From NCBI GenBank assembly GCA_050290865.1, contig JBNKIW010000003.1, positions 124,001 through 188,000 on the forward strand: 64,000 bases of DNA, written 5' to 3'. Positions 1 to 8,337 of the stretch are shown piece after piece. The translations under genes were made by a program, and so were the position numbers. Within the stretch, counting starts at the first letter, position 1; each line of letters opens with the position of its first letter. The notes under the pieces are model-generated. The model was not told the DNA's origin, did not search any database, and saw nothing but the letters and a program-made list of their open reading frames with translations. The DNA is from JARRLC01 sp050290865 (GTDB lineage Bacteria; Pseudomonadota; Alphaproteobacteria; Rhizobiales; Rhodomicrobiaceae).

Positions 1-661
1 CGTCTTCATGAAAACCGTCGCCGGTCCGACGCCGGTCCACGTCATCTATCGCCGCCTCAACGACGACTTCCTCGACCCGGAGGCGTTCAACCCGGACAGT
101 ATGCTCGGCGTGCCGGGGCTGATGCGCGCGATTCGCAGAGGCAATGTGACGCTGGCCAATGCGATCGGCACGGGCGTGGCCGACGACAAGGCCGTTTACG
201 CCTATGTGCCGCGCATCATCCGCTATTATCTGGACGAAGACCCGATCCTGCCGAATGTTGAGACCTATATCTGCCGCGAGGCGGGCGCCCTGAGCTATAC
301 GCTCGACAATCTCGACAGGCTGGTGGTCAAGCCGGTCGGCGAGTCCGGCGGTTACGGTATCTGTGTCGGACCGAAGGCGACCCGGGCGGAACTCGACGCG
401 TGCCGCGAGCGCCTGAAGCGCGATCCCGCCAGCTATATCGCGCAGCCCATGGTGAACCTCTCCGTCTGCCCGACGCTGATCGGCGACGCCATAGAGCCGC
501 GCCATGTGGACCTGCGGCCCTTCGCCGTCACCGGGCGCGACACCTGGGTCCTGCCGGGCGGACTGACGCGCGTGGCGCTCCCCAAGGGCTCGATCGTCGT
601 CAATTCTTCGCAAGGCGGCGGCACCAAGGATACCTGGGTTCTCAAGGGGGATGCGCCATGA
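1..661 (+). CDS. Circularly permuted ATP-grasp protein, C-terminal part (5' truncated by window)
   Basis: The frame is open from the window edge (codons begin at base 2) and ends at 661, so only about 219 C-terminal residues are present. The segment resembles the C-terminus of the circularly permuted ATP-grasp family (COG2308), with a conserved KPVGESGGYG glycine-rich stretch near residues 109-118 and a late R-P-F-AVTG block; such proteins are predicted ATP-dependent peptide or amide ligases. Its stop overlaps the start of the downstream alpha-E gene by four bases (ATGA), the standard arrangement of these partners. The transglutaminase and proteasome-like protease genes often found with the pair do not follow here; they may lie upstream of the window or be absent. 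Confidence 0.85.
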   Translation, partial: VFMKTVAGPTPVHVIYRRLNDDFLDPEAFNPDSMLGVPGLMRAIRRGNVTLANAIGTGVADDKAVYAYVPRIIRYYLDEDPILPNVETYICREAGALSYTLDNLDRLVVKPVGESGGYGICVGPKATRAELDACRERLKRDPASYIAQPMVNLSVCPTLIGDAIEPRHVDLRPFAVTGRDTWVLPGGLTRVALPKGSIVVNSSQGGGTKDTWVLKGDAP

Positions 662-1728
662 GCGGACGGCTTCTGTCGCGTCATGCGGAATGCGCGTTCT
701 GGCTCGCGCGCTATCTGGAGCGGGCGGAGAGCATGGCCCGCGTATTGGAGGCGCATTCGTCCTTCCGCCGCGGGCGCACGGGCGTCGATTCCTGGGCGTG
801 GATCATCGCGCTCTACTCGGACGAGGAAAATTTCTACGAGAAATTCTCCGACGCCGATGCCGCCAGCGTGACCAAATATTATGTGACCTATCTCGACAAT
901 CCCTCGTCGATACAGGCCAGCGTGCGCGCCGCACGCGAGAACGCCCGCACCCTGCGCCATCTGATCTCCACCGATATGTGGCTGCAGATCAACGACTTCT
1001 ACACCCGGCTCCTGGCTTTCAGCGATAACGACTTCTCCGAATCGCGGCTGTCGCGCAGCTGCGATATCATCAAGCGCGGCTGCTACGCGGAGATCGGCGT
1101 CGCCGCGAGCACGCTGTACCGGGACGAAATCTGGCCGTTTTTCCGGCTCGGCCAGTTCATCGAGCGCGCCGATCAGACCAGCCGCCTGCTCGACGTGCAA
1201 TTCGCGCAGCGCGCTGCCGGCCTGGACGCATCGCACGAACAGCAGGTGGGGCTGTGGAACATCCTGTTGCGATCGGCTTCCGCCTATCACGCCTACCGCC
1301 GCGCTCACGCCAGCGGCCTCGACCCGGTGGAGGCGGTGCGGTTCCTGATCTTCGACACCCGCCTGCCGCGCTCGATCGGATTCTGCGTCGATGAGATCCA
1401 GCACATGGTCAGCCAACTGCGCGGCGAGTTCCGCCTGCGCAATGCCGGGCGCGCGTTCGAGCGGGTGGAGACTTTCCAGACCGATCTGCAGAATGCGCGC
1501 CGCGACGAGAGGCTGCTGACCCATCTCCACCATTTCAACGACTGGGTGCAACGCGAGCTGATTGCATTGACGACCGAGCTGGGCAACGCCTTTTTCGGGC
1601 ATCAGAACACGCCGCCTGCCGCCGGAGACCGGCCCTACGCCGCGGCCATGGAGGTGACCGGCATGCAAAAGCAGTCCCAGTCGCCGCTGGACATGACCGG
1701 ATCGGCCCAGTCGCAATACGGGCAGTGA
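658..1728 (+). CDS. Alpha-E domain-containing protein (DUF403)
   Basis: A 356-residue protein starting with MSGRLLSRHAECAFWLARYLERAE, the characteristic opening of the all-helical alpha-E (DUF403) family, whose members pair with circularly permuted ATP-grasp proteins. The start at 658 is favoured because it gives the ATGA overlap with the upstream stop and puts the family opening at residue 1, although the frame stays open upstream to 400. The biochemical role is unproven; comparative genomics by others suggests a peptide synthesis or tagging complex. The last 35 or so residues are Gln/Ser/Pro-rich and probably disordered. Confidence 0.88.
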   Translation: MSGRLLSRHAECAFWLARYLERAESMARVLEAHSSFRRGRTGVDSWAWIIALYSDEENFYEKFSDADAASVTKYYVTYLDNPSSIQASVRAARENARTLRHLISTDMWLQINDFYTRLLAFSDNDFSESRLSRSCDIIKRGCYAEIGVAASTLYRDEIWPFFRLGQFIERADQTSRLLDVQFAQRAAGLDASHEQQVGLWNILLRSASAYHAYRRAHASGLDPVEAVRFLIFDTRLPRSIGFCVDEIQHMVSQLRGEFRLRNAGRAFERVETFQTDLQNARRDERLLTHLHHFNDWVQRELIALTTELGNAFFGHQNTPPAAGDRPYAAAMEVTGMQKQSQSPLDMTGSAQSQYGQ

Positions 1729-2089
1729 TCCCCCCTACGAGTCGGCATCCACCGGCCGGCTTGGGAGAAGTCGAACAATAAGTGAATCCTTTCGCAGCCA
1801 CCGCCTCACCCGGCGAGTCTTTGCTGGACGCCGGGCATCCGCCCGGCTGTTGGCCCACTTGGCCGTGGGCCCCGGGTGCCCCACACAACGGTGTTCGCCC
1901 TCTTCCTATCCTGGCGGCATTCTTTCCACAAACATGCCCCGCAGAGCCGGGAGTGGCCGCTTGGCGCACAACACCGGGGCTGGAGCAGCGCCCACCCCTC
2001 GACTCCTCTGTTCCTCTGAGGCATTGTGACGCAGCCTGAGCCGCGCCGGGTCCGCTCCCGGGCGGCAGTCATGTTTGAAGGAATTCCGC
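1729..2089. other. Intergenic region with two tandem hairpins
   Basis: This is a 361-bp gap between the alpha-E gene and the thiolase gene. It holds two adjacent perfect stem-loops: a 7-bp stem at 1830-1836/1841-1847 with a 4-nt loop, and a 7-bp stem at 1852-1858/1865-1871 with a 6-nt loop. No T-tract follows, so they are not classical intrinsic terminators. A short frame at 1782-2039 has no recognisable product and overlaps the hairpins. An AAGGA-type ribosome binding site for the thiolase gene sits at about 2078-2082. Confidence 0.5.
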
Positions 2090-3301
2090 ATGCCTGATCT
2101 GGAGGATGTCTTTATCTGCGACCATGTGCGCACGCCCATCGGGCGTTATGGCGGGGCGCTTGCCGCTCTGCGCACCGACGATCTCGCGACCGTCCCCATC
2201 AAGGCCATCATGTCCCGTCATCCGAGCCTAGACTGGGCGCGGCTCGAAGAGGTCTATCTCGGCTGCGCGAATCAGGCGGGCGAGGATAACCGCAATGTCG
2301 CGCGCATGGCGGCGCTGCTCGCCGGGCTGCCGGCCACCATCCCCGGCACGACCGTCAACCGGCTGTGCGCTTCCAGCCTCGACGCCGTCGGCTCGGCGGC
2401 CCGCGCCATCCGCTCCGGCGAAATCGCGCTGGCGATCGCGGGCGGCGTCGAGAGCATGACGCGTGCACCGCTGGTCATGGGCAAGGCCGAAAAGGCGTTC
2501 CAGCGCTCCGCCGAAATCCACGACACCACCATCGGCTGGCGGTTCGTCAATCCGGTCATGCGCGAACAATACGGCGTCGACTCCATGCCTGAGACCGCCG
2601 AAAACGTCGCCACCGACTATACCATTTCGCGCGAGGATCAGGACGCCTTCGCCCTGCGCAGCCAGACGCGCACCGCCGAGGCGCAGGCCGCAGGCTTTTT
2701 CGCCGAAGAAATCGTGCCCGTCACCGTTCCATCGAAAAAGGCGCCGGTCACCGTGGCCGTGGACGAGCATCCCCGTCCCGAGACCACGCTCGAAACCCTC
2801 ACCAAACTGCGCCCCATCGTGCGCGCCGATGGTACCGTCACCGCGGGCAACGCCGCGGGTGTGAACGACGGCGCGGCGGCGCTCTTGCTGGCCTCGGCCG
2901 CGGCGGTGCGCGAGCAGCGGCTCAACCCGCGGGGCCGCGTGCTGGGCATGGCGACGGCGGGCGTGGCTCCGCGCGTCATGGGCATCGGGCCGGTGAGTTC
3001 GACGCAGAAACTCTGCGAGCGGCTGAGCCTGAAGCTCGCGGATTTCGACATCATCGAGCTGAACGAGGCGTTCGCGTCACAATCGCTCGCCTGCCTGCGC
3101 GGGCTGGGGCTGCCGGACGATGCGCCTCAGGTCAACCCGAATGGCGGTGCGATCGCGCTCGGCCATCCCCTCGGCATGTCGGGCGCGCGCATCGCTTTGA
3201 CGGCGCTGCACCACCTTGAAAAGACCGGCGGACGCCTCGCTCTGGCGACGATGTGCGTCGGGGTGGGTCAGGGCGTCAGCCTTGCGATCGAGCGGCTCTG
3301 A
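2090..3301 (+). CDS. pcaF: Acetyl-CoA acyltransferase / beta-ketoadipyl-CoA thiolase (PcaF type)
   Basis: A 403-residue degradative thiolase that cleaves a 3-ketoacyl-CoA with CoA. The full catalytic set is visible: nucleophile Cys93 in NRLCASS, NEAFA, His359 in GGAIALGHP, and Cys389 in CVGVGQG. The early sequence (VFICDHVRTPIGRYGG) and the PKAPVTV-like middle resemble PcaF, which releases succinyl-CoA and acetyl-CoA in the beta-ketoadipate pathway. No other pca gene is nearby, so a general acetyl-CoA acetyltransferase role is also possible. The ATG at 2090 follows an AAGGAATTCCGC leader; an in-frame TTG at 2075 is less likely. Confidence 0.88.
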   Translation: MPDLEDVFICDHVRTPIGRYGGALAALRTDDLATVPIKAIMSRHPSLDWARLEEVYLGCANQAGEDNRNVARMAALLAGLPATIPGTTVNRLCASSLDAVGSAARAIRSGEIALAIAGGVESMTRAPLVMGKAEKAFQRSAEIHDTTIGWRFVNPVMREQYGVDSMPETAENVATDYTISREDQDAFALRSQTRTAEAQAAGFFAEEIVPVTVPSKKAPVTVAVDEHPRPETTLETLTKLRPIVRADGTVTAGNAAGVNDGAAALLLASAAAVREQRLNPRGRVLGMATAGVAPRVMGIGPVSSTQKLCERLSLKLADFDIIELNEAFASQSLACLRGLGLPDDAPQVNPNGGAIALGHPLGMSGARIALTALHHLEKTGGRLALATMCVGVGQGVSLAIERL

Positions 3302-3390
3302 GGGACAGGCGGCGCGTTCCCTGGCGGCACTGCGTCGCGCTGTCGCAACGCCGCAACGAGGCAAAAATGCGGCAGGAAATTGGCGCCCGG

Positions 3391-3405
3391 TTAACCCTTC
3401 ATTAG
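3391..3405 (+). promoter_or_regulatory. CtrA-like box (TTAA-N7-TTAG), tentative
   Basis: TTAACCC at 3391 and TTAG at 3402 form a TTAA-N7-TTAR arrangement, one base off the CtrA consensus TTAA-N7-TTAA. It lies about 95 bp upstream of the small gene at 3499. It is based on one near-match only and may be chance. Confidence 0.25.
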
Positions 3406-3498
3406 CCGCGATCGCGGTAAACCAGATTTAGGCCGTGCACCGCTCAATAGCCCGCGGCCGACAACCCCGAAGTGAACGCCCCACACTGGATTCTTAGC

Positions 3499-3726
3499 AT
3501 GAGTACCATTGTCGATTTCCGCCGCTGGCGGGAAGAGACGGCGCTTGCGCGCCTCGCTTCCGCCCCCGCCGAGACTGCGTCCGCGCCGATGCCGAACGCC
3601 CCTCGTGGCGAAAACACCGCCGAGATCATTCTCTTCCCACGCAAAGAACGCACCCCGCGCAAACCCAGACGGAAGGCCTTGAAGCGCCGTTTCACGCTCA
3701 GGGCCACCGCGCGCGCGATGCCCTGA
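3499..3726 (+). CDS. Small hypothetical protein, 75 aa
   Basis: This is a short basic protein of unknown function. It begins MSTIVDFRRWREE, has an Ala/Pro-rich middle and ends in a strongly cationic Arg/Lys tail (around residues 50-75), which suggests nucleic-acid or membrane-surface interaction rather than catalysis. The region is short of recognised domains. The ATG at 3499 is chosen because the N-terminal motif starts there; the frame remains open to 3472. It is convergent with the cytochrome b561 gene and is followed by a hairpin-poor 59-bp gap. Confidence 0.5.
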   Translation: MSTIVDFRRWREETALARLASAPAETASAPMPNAPRGENTAEIILFPRKERTPRKPRRKALKRRFTLRATARAMP

Positions 3727-3785
3727 ACCGCGGTTCTTCCGCCCCCTGCCTCCGGGTATGCTCAAGCGGGGGGCGGGCCGTTCCG

Positions 3786-4328
3786 CTACGGCAGCATGCG
3801 CTGCAGCACGCCATCGCGGCGGATGAAATAGTGAAAGAGCGCCGCCGCGACGTGGAGCGCGATCAGCGCCGCCAGCGTCAGCCCGATGACGTTGTGCAGT
3901 GGAAAGAGCTGCTTGGACAGCGCCTCGTTTTTGGCCACGAAATCCGGCAGCCGGAACAGGCCGAAGACCATGATCGGCGCGCCGAATGCCGAGGTCGCCG
4001 CCCATCCGATCACCGGCTGCACCAGCAGCAGCGCGTAGAGCAGGCGGTGGACGATGCCGGAGGCAGCGCGCTCGAAGGCGTTGAGCGTGGGCAGCGGCGC
4101 GGGCGCGCCATGCACGAGCCTCCAGGCCAGCCGCAACAGCATGAGTGCGAGCACCAGCGCCCCGAGCGACCGGTGCAGGTCGTAGAGCATGTTCTGCGCC
4201 TCGCCCGGCCCGATGCGCATCATGATCACCCCGGCGGGGATCATGACGATCAGGGCCGCCGCGATCGCCCAGTGAAAGACCTTCGCGAGGACGGAGTAGC
4301 CTTCGCTGGCGGCGTGGCTGGTGTTCAT
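3786..4328 (-). CDS. Cytochrome b561 family protein
   Basis: A 180-residue inner-membrane protein with four predicted membrane helices and the di-heme b561 histidine pattern: FHWAIA in helix 1, DLHRSLG in helix 2, and HNVIGLTLAALIALHVAAALFH spanning helix 4. Proteins of this family shuttle electrons between quinol and other acceptors; some act as superoxide:ubiquinone oxidoreductases. The ATG at 4328 follows an AAGGAGGAGAT ribosome binding site and overlaps the stop of the RibD-like reductase gene by four bases, so the two are translationally coupled. The frame extends upstream to 4490, but that part is overlap with the reductase gene. Confidence 0.88.
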   Translation of the reverse strand: MNTSHAASEGYSVLAKVFHWAIAAALIVMIPAGVIMMRIGPGEAQNMLYDLHRSLGALVLALMLLRLAWRLVHGAPAPLPTLNAFERAASGIVHRLLYALLLVQPVIGWAATSAFGAPIMVFGLFRLPDFVAKNEALSKQLFPLHNVIGLTLAALIALHVAAALFHYFIRRDGVLQRMLP

Positions 4329-5092
4329 AGCGCATCTCCTCCTTCGTCCCGGCATCGTTTCCGGCCCGTTATCTCTCGTGTGGATTGGAAACAGCAGTCG
4401 AACAGCACATCGCCGCCCTCCAGCGGGAAGACGCGGCAGGCGGGCCGGAGCGCTTCGTCGAGCCCAGCGATAGGCGGCATTTGCAGGCACGACCGTCCGG
4501 AGCCGAGCAGCATCGGCGCCACGAGGACATAGAGCCGGTCCACCGCGCGCGCCGCCAGGAAGCGGGAAATCGTCTCCGCACCGCCCTCGATGAGAATGCG
4601 CCGCAGGCCGCGCGCGGCCATCGCCTCGACAATCGCCCCCGGATCGAAGCTTCTTCCTTCCGCTGCAACCTCAAGCGTCCGTCCGCGCGGGGCGTGGCAA
4701 TTTGATGCTGGACGCACTATATAGACTGCCGCACCATCGTCAGCCAGACAGCGGGCGCCATCCGGCAACCGCCCATTGGGATCAATGATGACGCGGGCCG
4801 GGCTGCGCCCTTCCACACGGCGGACCGTCAGCATCGGATCGTCGGCGATCACCGTGCCGATGCCGACGACGACCGCATCGACCGAGGCGCGCACGGAGTG
4901 AAGAAAATCAAGGGCGCCGGGACCGTTGATATATTTCGAGGCTCCGGAGGGCGTGGCAATACGACCGTCGAGGGACTGGCCGAGCTGCGCAACGACATAG
5001 GGACGCTCGGGAGCGCTCGCGGCAATGGGGTCAAGCGCCGCTGCCGGACCGCCGGACGGAAGTAATGAGGATATGCTTGCCGATGTGTTCAA
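4325..5092 (-). CDS. RibD C-terminal-type reductase (dihydrofolate reductase superfamily)
   Basis: A 255-residue protein matching the reductase half of RibD. It carries QLGQSLDGRIATPSG near residues 36-50, VDAVVVGIGTVIADDP near 71-86, and ILIEGGAETISRFL near 165-178. RibD reductases reduce 5-amino-6-ribosylaminouracil 5'-phosphate with NADPH. The deaminase domain of RibD is absent, so this is either a stand-alone reductase or an enzyme with another pteridine/flavin-like substrate. The start is a TTG at 5092; no in-frame ATG lies near. It is divergent from ribA (90 bp apart), which supports a flavin link, and is coupled to the cytochrome b561 gene. Confidence 0.8.
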   Translation of the reverse strand: MNTSASISSLLPSGGPAAALDPIAASAPERPYVVAQLGQSLDGRIATPSGASKYINGPGALDFLHSVRASVDAVVVGIGTVIADDPMLTVRRVEGRSPARVIIDPNGRLPDGARCLADDGAAVYIVRPASNCHAPRGRTLEVAAEGRSFDPGAIVEAMAARGLRRILIEGGAETISRFLAARAVDRLYVLVAPMLLGSGRSCLQMPPIAGLDEALRPACRVFPLEGGDVLFDCCFQSTREITGRKRCRDEGGDAL

Positions 5093-5181
5093 CGGATCAT
5101 GCCACCGTTACCATAAGTTCTGCGTAGCTTAACCGTGCAAAGTGTTATTACATGCAGACCTGGAAGGGGAGCAAAACTGAC

Positions 5182-6288
5182 ATGGCTGACGGCGGTTTGA
5201 AGCGTTTGATGGGCGATCCCCATGAAATCGCAGTCGAGCGGGCACTGGCCGAACTCCGCTCAAGCCGCCCGGTGGTGCTGTGCGCCAGCGGGGTCTGCCT
5301 GTTGGCGGCGGCGGCCGAAAGCGTCGATGATCATGCCATGGAAGCCATAAAAGCAGCGGGATCGGCCGAGCCGAAGCTCGTGCTCGCGCCGCCGCGATTG
5401 CGGCTGCTGGGACATGAGGGCGAGGTTCCGGCGGTGCTGCCGCTTTCCGGCATGGATGCCGCGGCTGTTCACGAAATCGTTTCCCACACCGGTGCGCGCC
5501 TGAACGGCCACGCGCCGGAGACGGCCGACGAGGCGCAGAAGTCGGCGCTGGAGGCGGTGCGGCTGGCATATCTTCTCCCCGCTGCGGTGACGGTGCCGCT
5601 CGCCAGGGCGGCGGAGGCGGATCAATGCGGCCTCGTCCGCGTGGACATCGCCGATATCGCCCGCTACCGCGCGAATGTACTGACCACCCCGCGCATCGTC
5701 GCCCGGGCGCCGGTGCCGCTGGAGGATGCGGGGGAAACCGAGTTCGTCGTCTTCCGCGGCGGCGAGGGGATGCGCGACCAGATCGCGGTGATCATCGGGC
5801 GTCCCGATCCGGCCGAGCCGGTGTACACAAGGCTGCATTCGGCCTGTCTTACCGGCGACCTGTTCGGCAGTCTCAAATGCGATTGCGGCGACCAGTTGCG
5901 GGGCGCCGTGCGCTCCATGGCCGAACTTGGCGGCGGCATCCTGCTCTATCTGGACCAGGAGGGCCGCGGCAACGGCATCGCCAACAAGATCCGCGCCTAC
6001 AAGCTCCAGCATGCCGGTTACGACACGTTCGATGCCGACGAGATCCTCGGGTTCGACCTCGACCAGCGCCGTTTCGACTTCGCCGCGGCGATGATGAAAC
6101 AACTCGGCCACAATTCGGTGCGCCTGCTCACCAACAACCCGGCGAAGGTTCTCGCGCTCCAGGAGGCGGGGCTTGCCGTCGTATCCAGCCACCCCGTCAA
6201 GGCGCGGTTGACATTGCAGAATGCAGGTTATCTCGCGGCCAAGCGCGACCGCGCCGGGCATATGATCGAGCCGGACCTGAAGAACTGA
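5182..6288 (+). CDS. ribA: GTP cyclohydrolase II, long alphaproteobacterial form
   Basis: A 368-residue enzyme of riboflavin synthesis that converts GTP to 2,5-diamino-6-ribosylamino-4-pyrimidinone 5'-phosphate. Zinc ligands are Cys222, Cys233 and Cys235 in CLTGDLFGSLKCDCGD, and DQEGRGNGI follows. The C-terminal 190 residues are the catalytic domain. The first 170 residues resemble a decayed RibB (DHBP synthase) domain: they open with an ALAELRSSRPVVL segment, but the acidic DDEDRENEGDL catalytic motif expected just after it is missing. The ATG at 5182 is preceded by AAGGGGAG with good spacing; the ATG at 5152 is not needed. Confidence 0.92.
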   Translation: MADGGLKRLMGDPHEIAVERALAELRSSRPVVLCASGVCLLAAAAESVDDHAMEAIKAAGSAEPKLVLAPPRLRLLGHEGEVPAVLPLSGMDAAAVHEIVSHTGARLNGHAPETADEAQKSALEAVRLAYLLPAAVTVPLARAAEADQCGLVRVDIADIARYRANVLTTPRIVARAPVPLEDAGETEFVVFRGGEGMRDQIAVIIGRPDPAEPVYTRLHSACLTGDLFGSLKCDCGDQLRGAVRSMAELGGGILLYLDQEGRGNGIANKIRAYKLQHAGYDTFDADEILGFDLDQRRFDFAAAMMKQLGHNSVRLLTNNPAKVLALQEAGLAVVSSHPVKARLTLQNAGYLAAKRDRAGHMIEPDLKN

Positions 6289-6416
6289 TCCGAATGCCGC
6301 ATGTGACGGGATCATAAAGGCTCTCCCGCCTTGCGGCCCGCTGGCAGAGATGGCATGAGGAACGCTTTCCAAGCCTGCCGCCGGGCGGGCGTGATGCTTT
6401 TTGTCTGTGTGGGTTC

Positions 6417-7976
6417 GTGGTGCAAACGGGGGCAGTATTGGACAGACGCACATTCCTGATGGCTCTCGGGATGGGCGCCTTCGCAGCGGCGGCCGCGCGC
6501 GGCGGAGGCGCGTCGGCGACCGAACTGAGGGCGGATCAGTCCCATGCTTTCTCATGGGAGTTCCTGAACCGGCGCGCGCGCGACATGGCCGCCGTGCCCT
6601 TCAACCCGAGCCGCTACGAATTCCCGAAAGAACTCGCCGACCTGGACTACGACCACTACCGTCTCATCAAATTCGATCCCAAGAAAGCGATCTGGTACGG
6701 GGAGGAACTCGATTACCGGCTGGAGCTTTTCCATCTCGGTTACATCTACAAAAGCCCCGTGGATATCTTCCTGGTCGAAAACGGTATGGCGGCGCCGGTC
6801 GTCTACCACAAATCGCTGTACCATTTCGGCCCTGCTGAGAAGCGCAAGCCTATTCCGGACGGCATCCGCGGTTTCTCCGGCCTGCGCATCCACTCCCCTA
6901 TCGAGCGGCCGGGCGTCTTCGAGGAGTGCCTGGTCTTCCAGGGCGCCAGCTATTTCCGCGCCAAGCCCACCTTCCAGACTTACGGCCTGTCGGCGCGTGG
7001 GCTGGCCATCGACACGGCGCAGCCGCGCGGCGAGGAGTTCCCCGGTTTCCGCGCCTTCTGGGCCGAAAAGCCGAAGCCGGGCGACACGACGGTCACGGTC
7101 TATGCACTCCTCGACAGCATCAGTGTCACCGGGGCGTACCGCTTCGTCTGCGCCGTGCCGGGCGATGTGCAGATGGAGATCGAATGCCAGCTCTATCCGC
7201 GCCGCGAGATCGGTCACGCGGGGATCGCGCCATTCTCCAGCATGTTCTTCTTCGGGCCCGCCGACCACACGCTGCGCGACGATTTCCGCGGGCGCGTTCA
7301 CGATTCCGATGGCCTGGCCATCCTGACGAGCTATGGCGACTGGATCTGGCGGCCGCTGGTGACGGCGCCGCATATCCTCTATTCGGTATTCTCCGGCGGC
7401 ACGCCCGGCGGCTTCGGCCTCATCCAGCGCGCGCGGAATTTCGAGGAATATCAGGACATCAACGCCGCCTATGAGAAGCGCCCGAGCGCCTGGGTCCAGC
7501 CGCTGAACGACTGGGGCGAGGGCAGCGTCGATCTCATCGAGATCCCGACGAATGGCGAGTATGACGACAATATCGTCGCTTTCTGGCGGCCGAAGGCGCC
7601 GCTTCTGCCCGGCAAAACCTACAATTATCGTTACCGGCTGACATGGACGGCGGATATCCCCGTCGAGCGCGACATCGCGAAGGTCGTGGACACGCGTGTC
7701 GGGAAGGGCCTGAACGAAGGCGCCCGCTATCTGCAGATCGACTTCGCGGGCGGGGCATTGTCGGCCGACGCCGACGAGGAGCAATGGGATTACGCCGTCA
7801 AGGCCAGCGCGGGCTACATCAAGGCCTATTCGGTCGGCCCGAACCCCTTCACCGACGGCAAGCGCATCGGCATCGAATATTATCCCGATGGCATCAAGGT
7901 TGCCGACCTGTCCTTCCAGATTCGCAAGTTCGGCAAGCCGCTGACCGAGAAATGGGTCTACCGCTGGGCTCCGTGA
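6417..7976 (+). CDS. Glucan biosynthesis protein, OpgG/OpgD (MdoG) family
   Basis: A 519-residue periplasmic protein needed for osmoregulated periplasmic glucan backbones. A Tat-type signal (DRRTFLMALG, residues 9-18, then an Ala-rich stretch) indicates export in folded form, as for OpgD. The body shows the family blocks PFNPSRYEFPKELADLDYD, IWYGEELDYRLELFHLGY and WEWRPL-like SYGDWIWRPL. No opgH glucosyltransferase gene is adjacent in the window. The start is uncertain: GTG at 6417 or 6420, or TTG at 6438, with no strong ribosome binding site for any of them. It leads a run of five plus-strand envelope genes. Confidence 0.88.
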   Translation: MVQTGAVLDRRTFLMALGMGAFAAAAARGGGASATELRADQSHAFSWEFLNRRARDMAAVPFNPSRYEFPKELADLDYDHYRLIKFDPKKAIWYGEELDYRLELFHLGYIYKSPVDIFLVENGMAAPVVYHKSLYHFGPAEKRKPIPDGIRGFSGLRIHSPIERPGVFEECLVFQGASYFRAKPTFQTYGLSARGLAIDTAQPRGEEFPGFRAFWAEKPKPGDTTVTVYALLDSISVTGAYRFVCAVPGDVQMEIECQLYPRREIGHAGIAPFSSMFFFGPADHTLRDDFRGRVHDSDGLAILTSYGDWIWRPLVTAPHILYSVFSGGTPGGFGLIQRARNFEEYQDINAAYEKRPSAWVQPLNDWGEGSVDLIEIPTNGEYDDNIVAFWRPKAPLLPGKTYNYRYRLTWTADIPVERDIAKVVDTRVGKGLNEGARYLQIDFAGGALSADADEEQWDYAVKASAGYIKAYSVGPNPFTDGKRIGIEYYPDGIKVADLSFQIRKFGKPLTEKWVYRWAP

Positions 7977-8337
7977 CCGGTGTCGCAATCTGGTGCACCG
8001 CCGTGCCGCTACCGGACGAATGTCGCACCAGGAAAAGCGGCAACGTCCTCATAGACGTCATGACGCGGCGGCAGTGCGGATTTAGCTTGCCTGTTGCCCA
8101 AATTCCGCCACCCGCAAGTTTGATCAATGCTCATCCACAGGGTGTCCAGCGCGCTTGACCGGGCGTGATCGAATCGCGGCAACATGATGTAATGCCGTCG
8201 GCGCCGGGGATGTGCGACGCCGTGGCCTGAGGTGCCCTCGTCTCAGAGGTGCCGGTGTTTGGAATCCGAGGTTTGTTTCCGCCAGTTAGCGGTCCGGCGC
8301 ACAGGCCGGGGCCGCAAAATCGAAGATGGGTCGCAGC
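7977..8337. other. Intergenic region, no gene recognised
   Basis: A 361-bp gap between opgG-like and eipA-like genes. Short frames here have no recognisable product. A TTGACC hexamer at 8155-8160 could be a -35 element for the downstream gene, but no convincing -10 lies at 16-18 bp. The gap suggests that eipA has its own promoter. Confidence 0.4.

Noticed and set aside
1782..2039. 85-codon plus-strand frame between alpha-E and thiolase
   Set aside because: Poor coding character, no ribosome binding site, overlaps two perfect hairpins.
5093..5181. FMN riboswitch before ribA
   Set aside because: The 90-bp divergent gap is too short, and the conserved FMN-element sequence was not seen.
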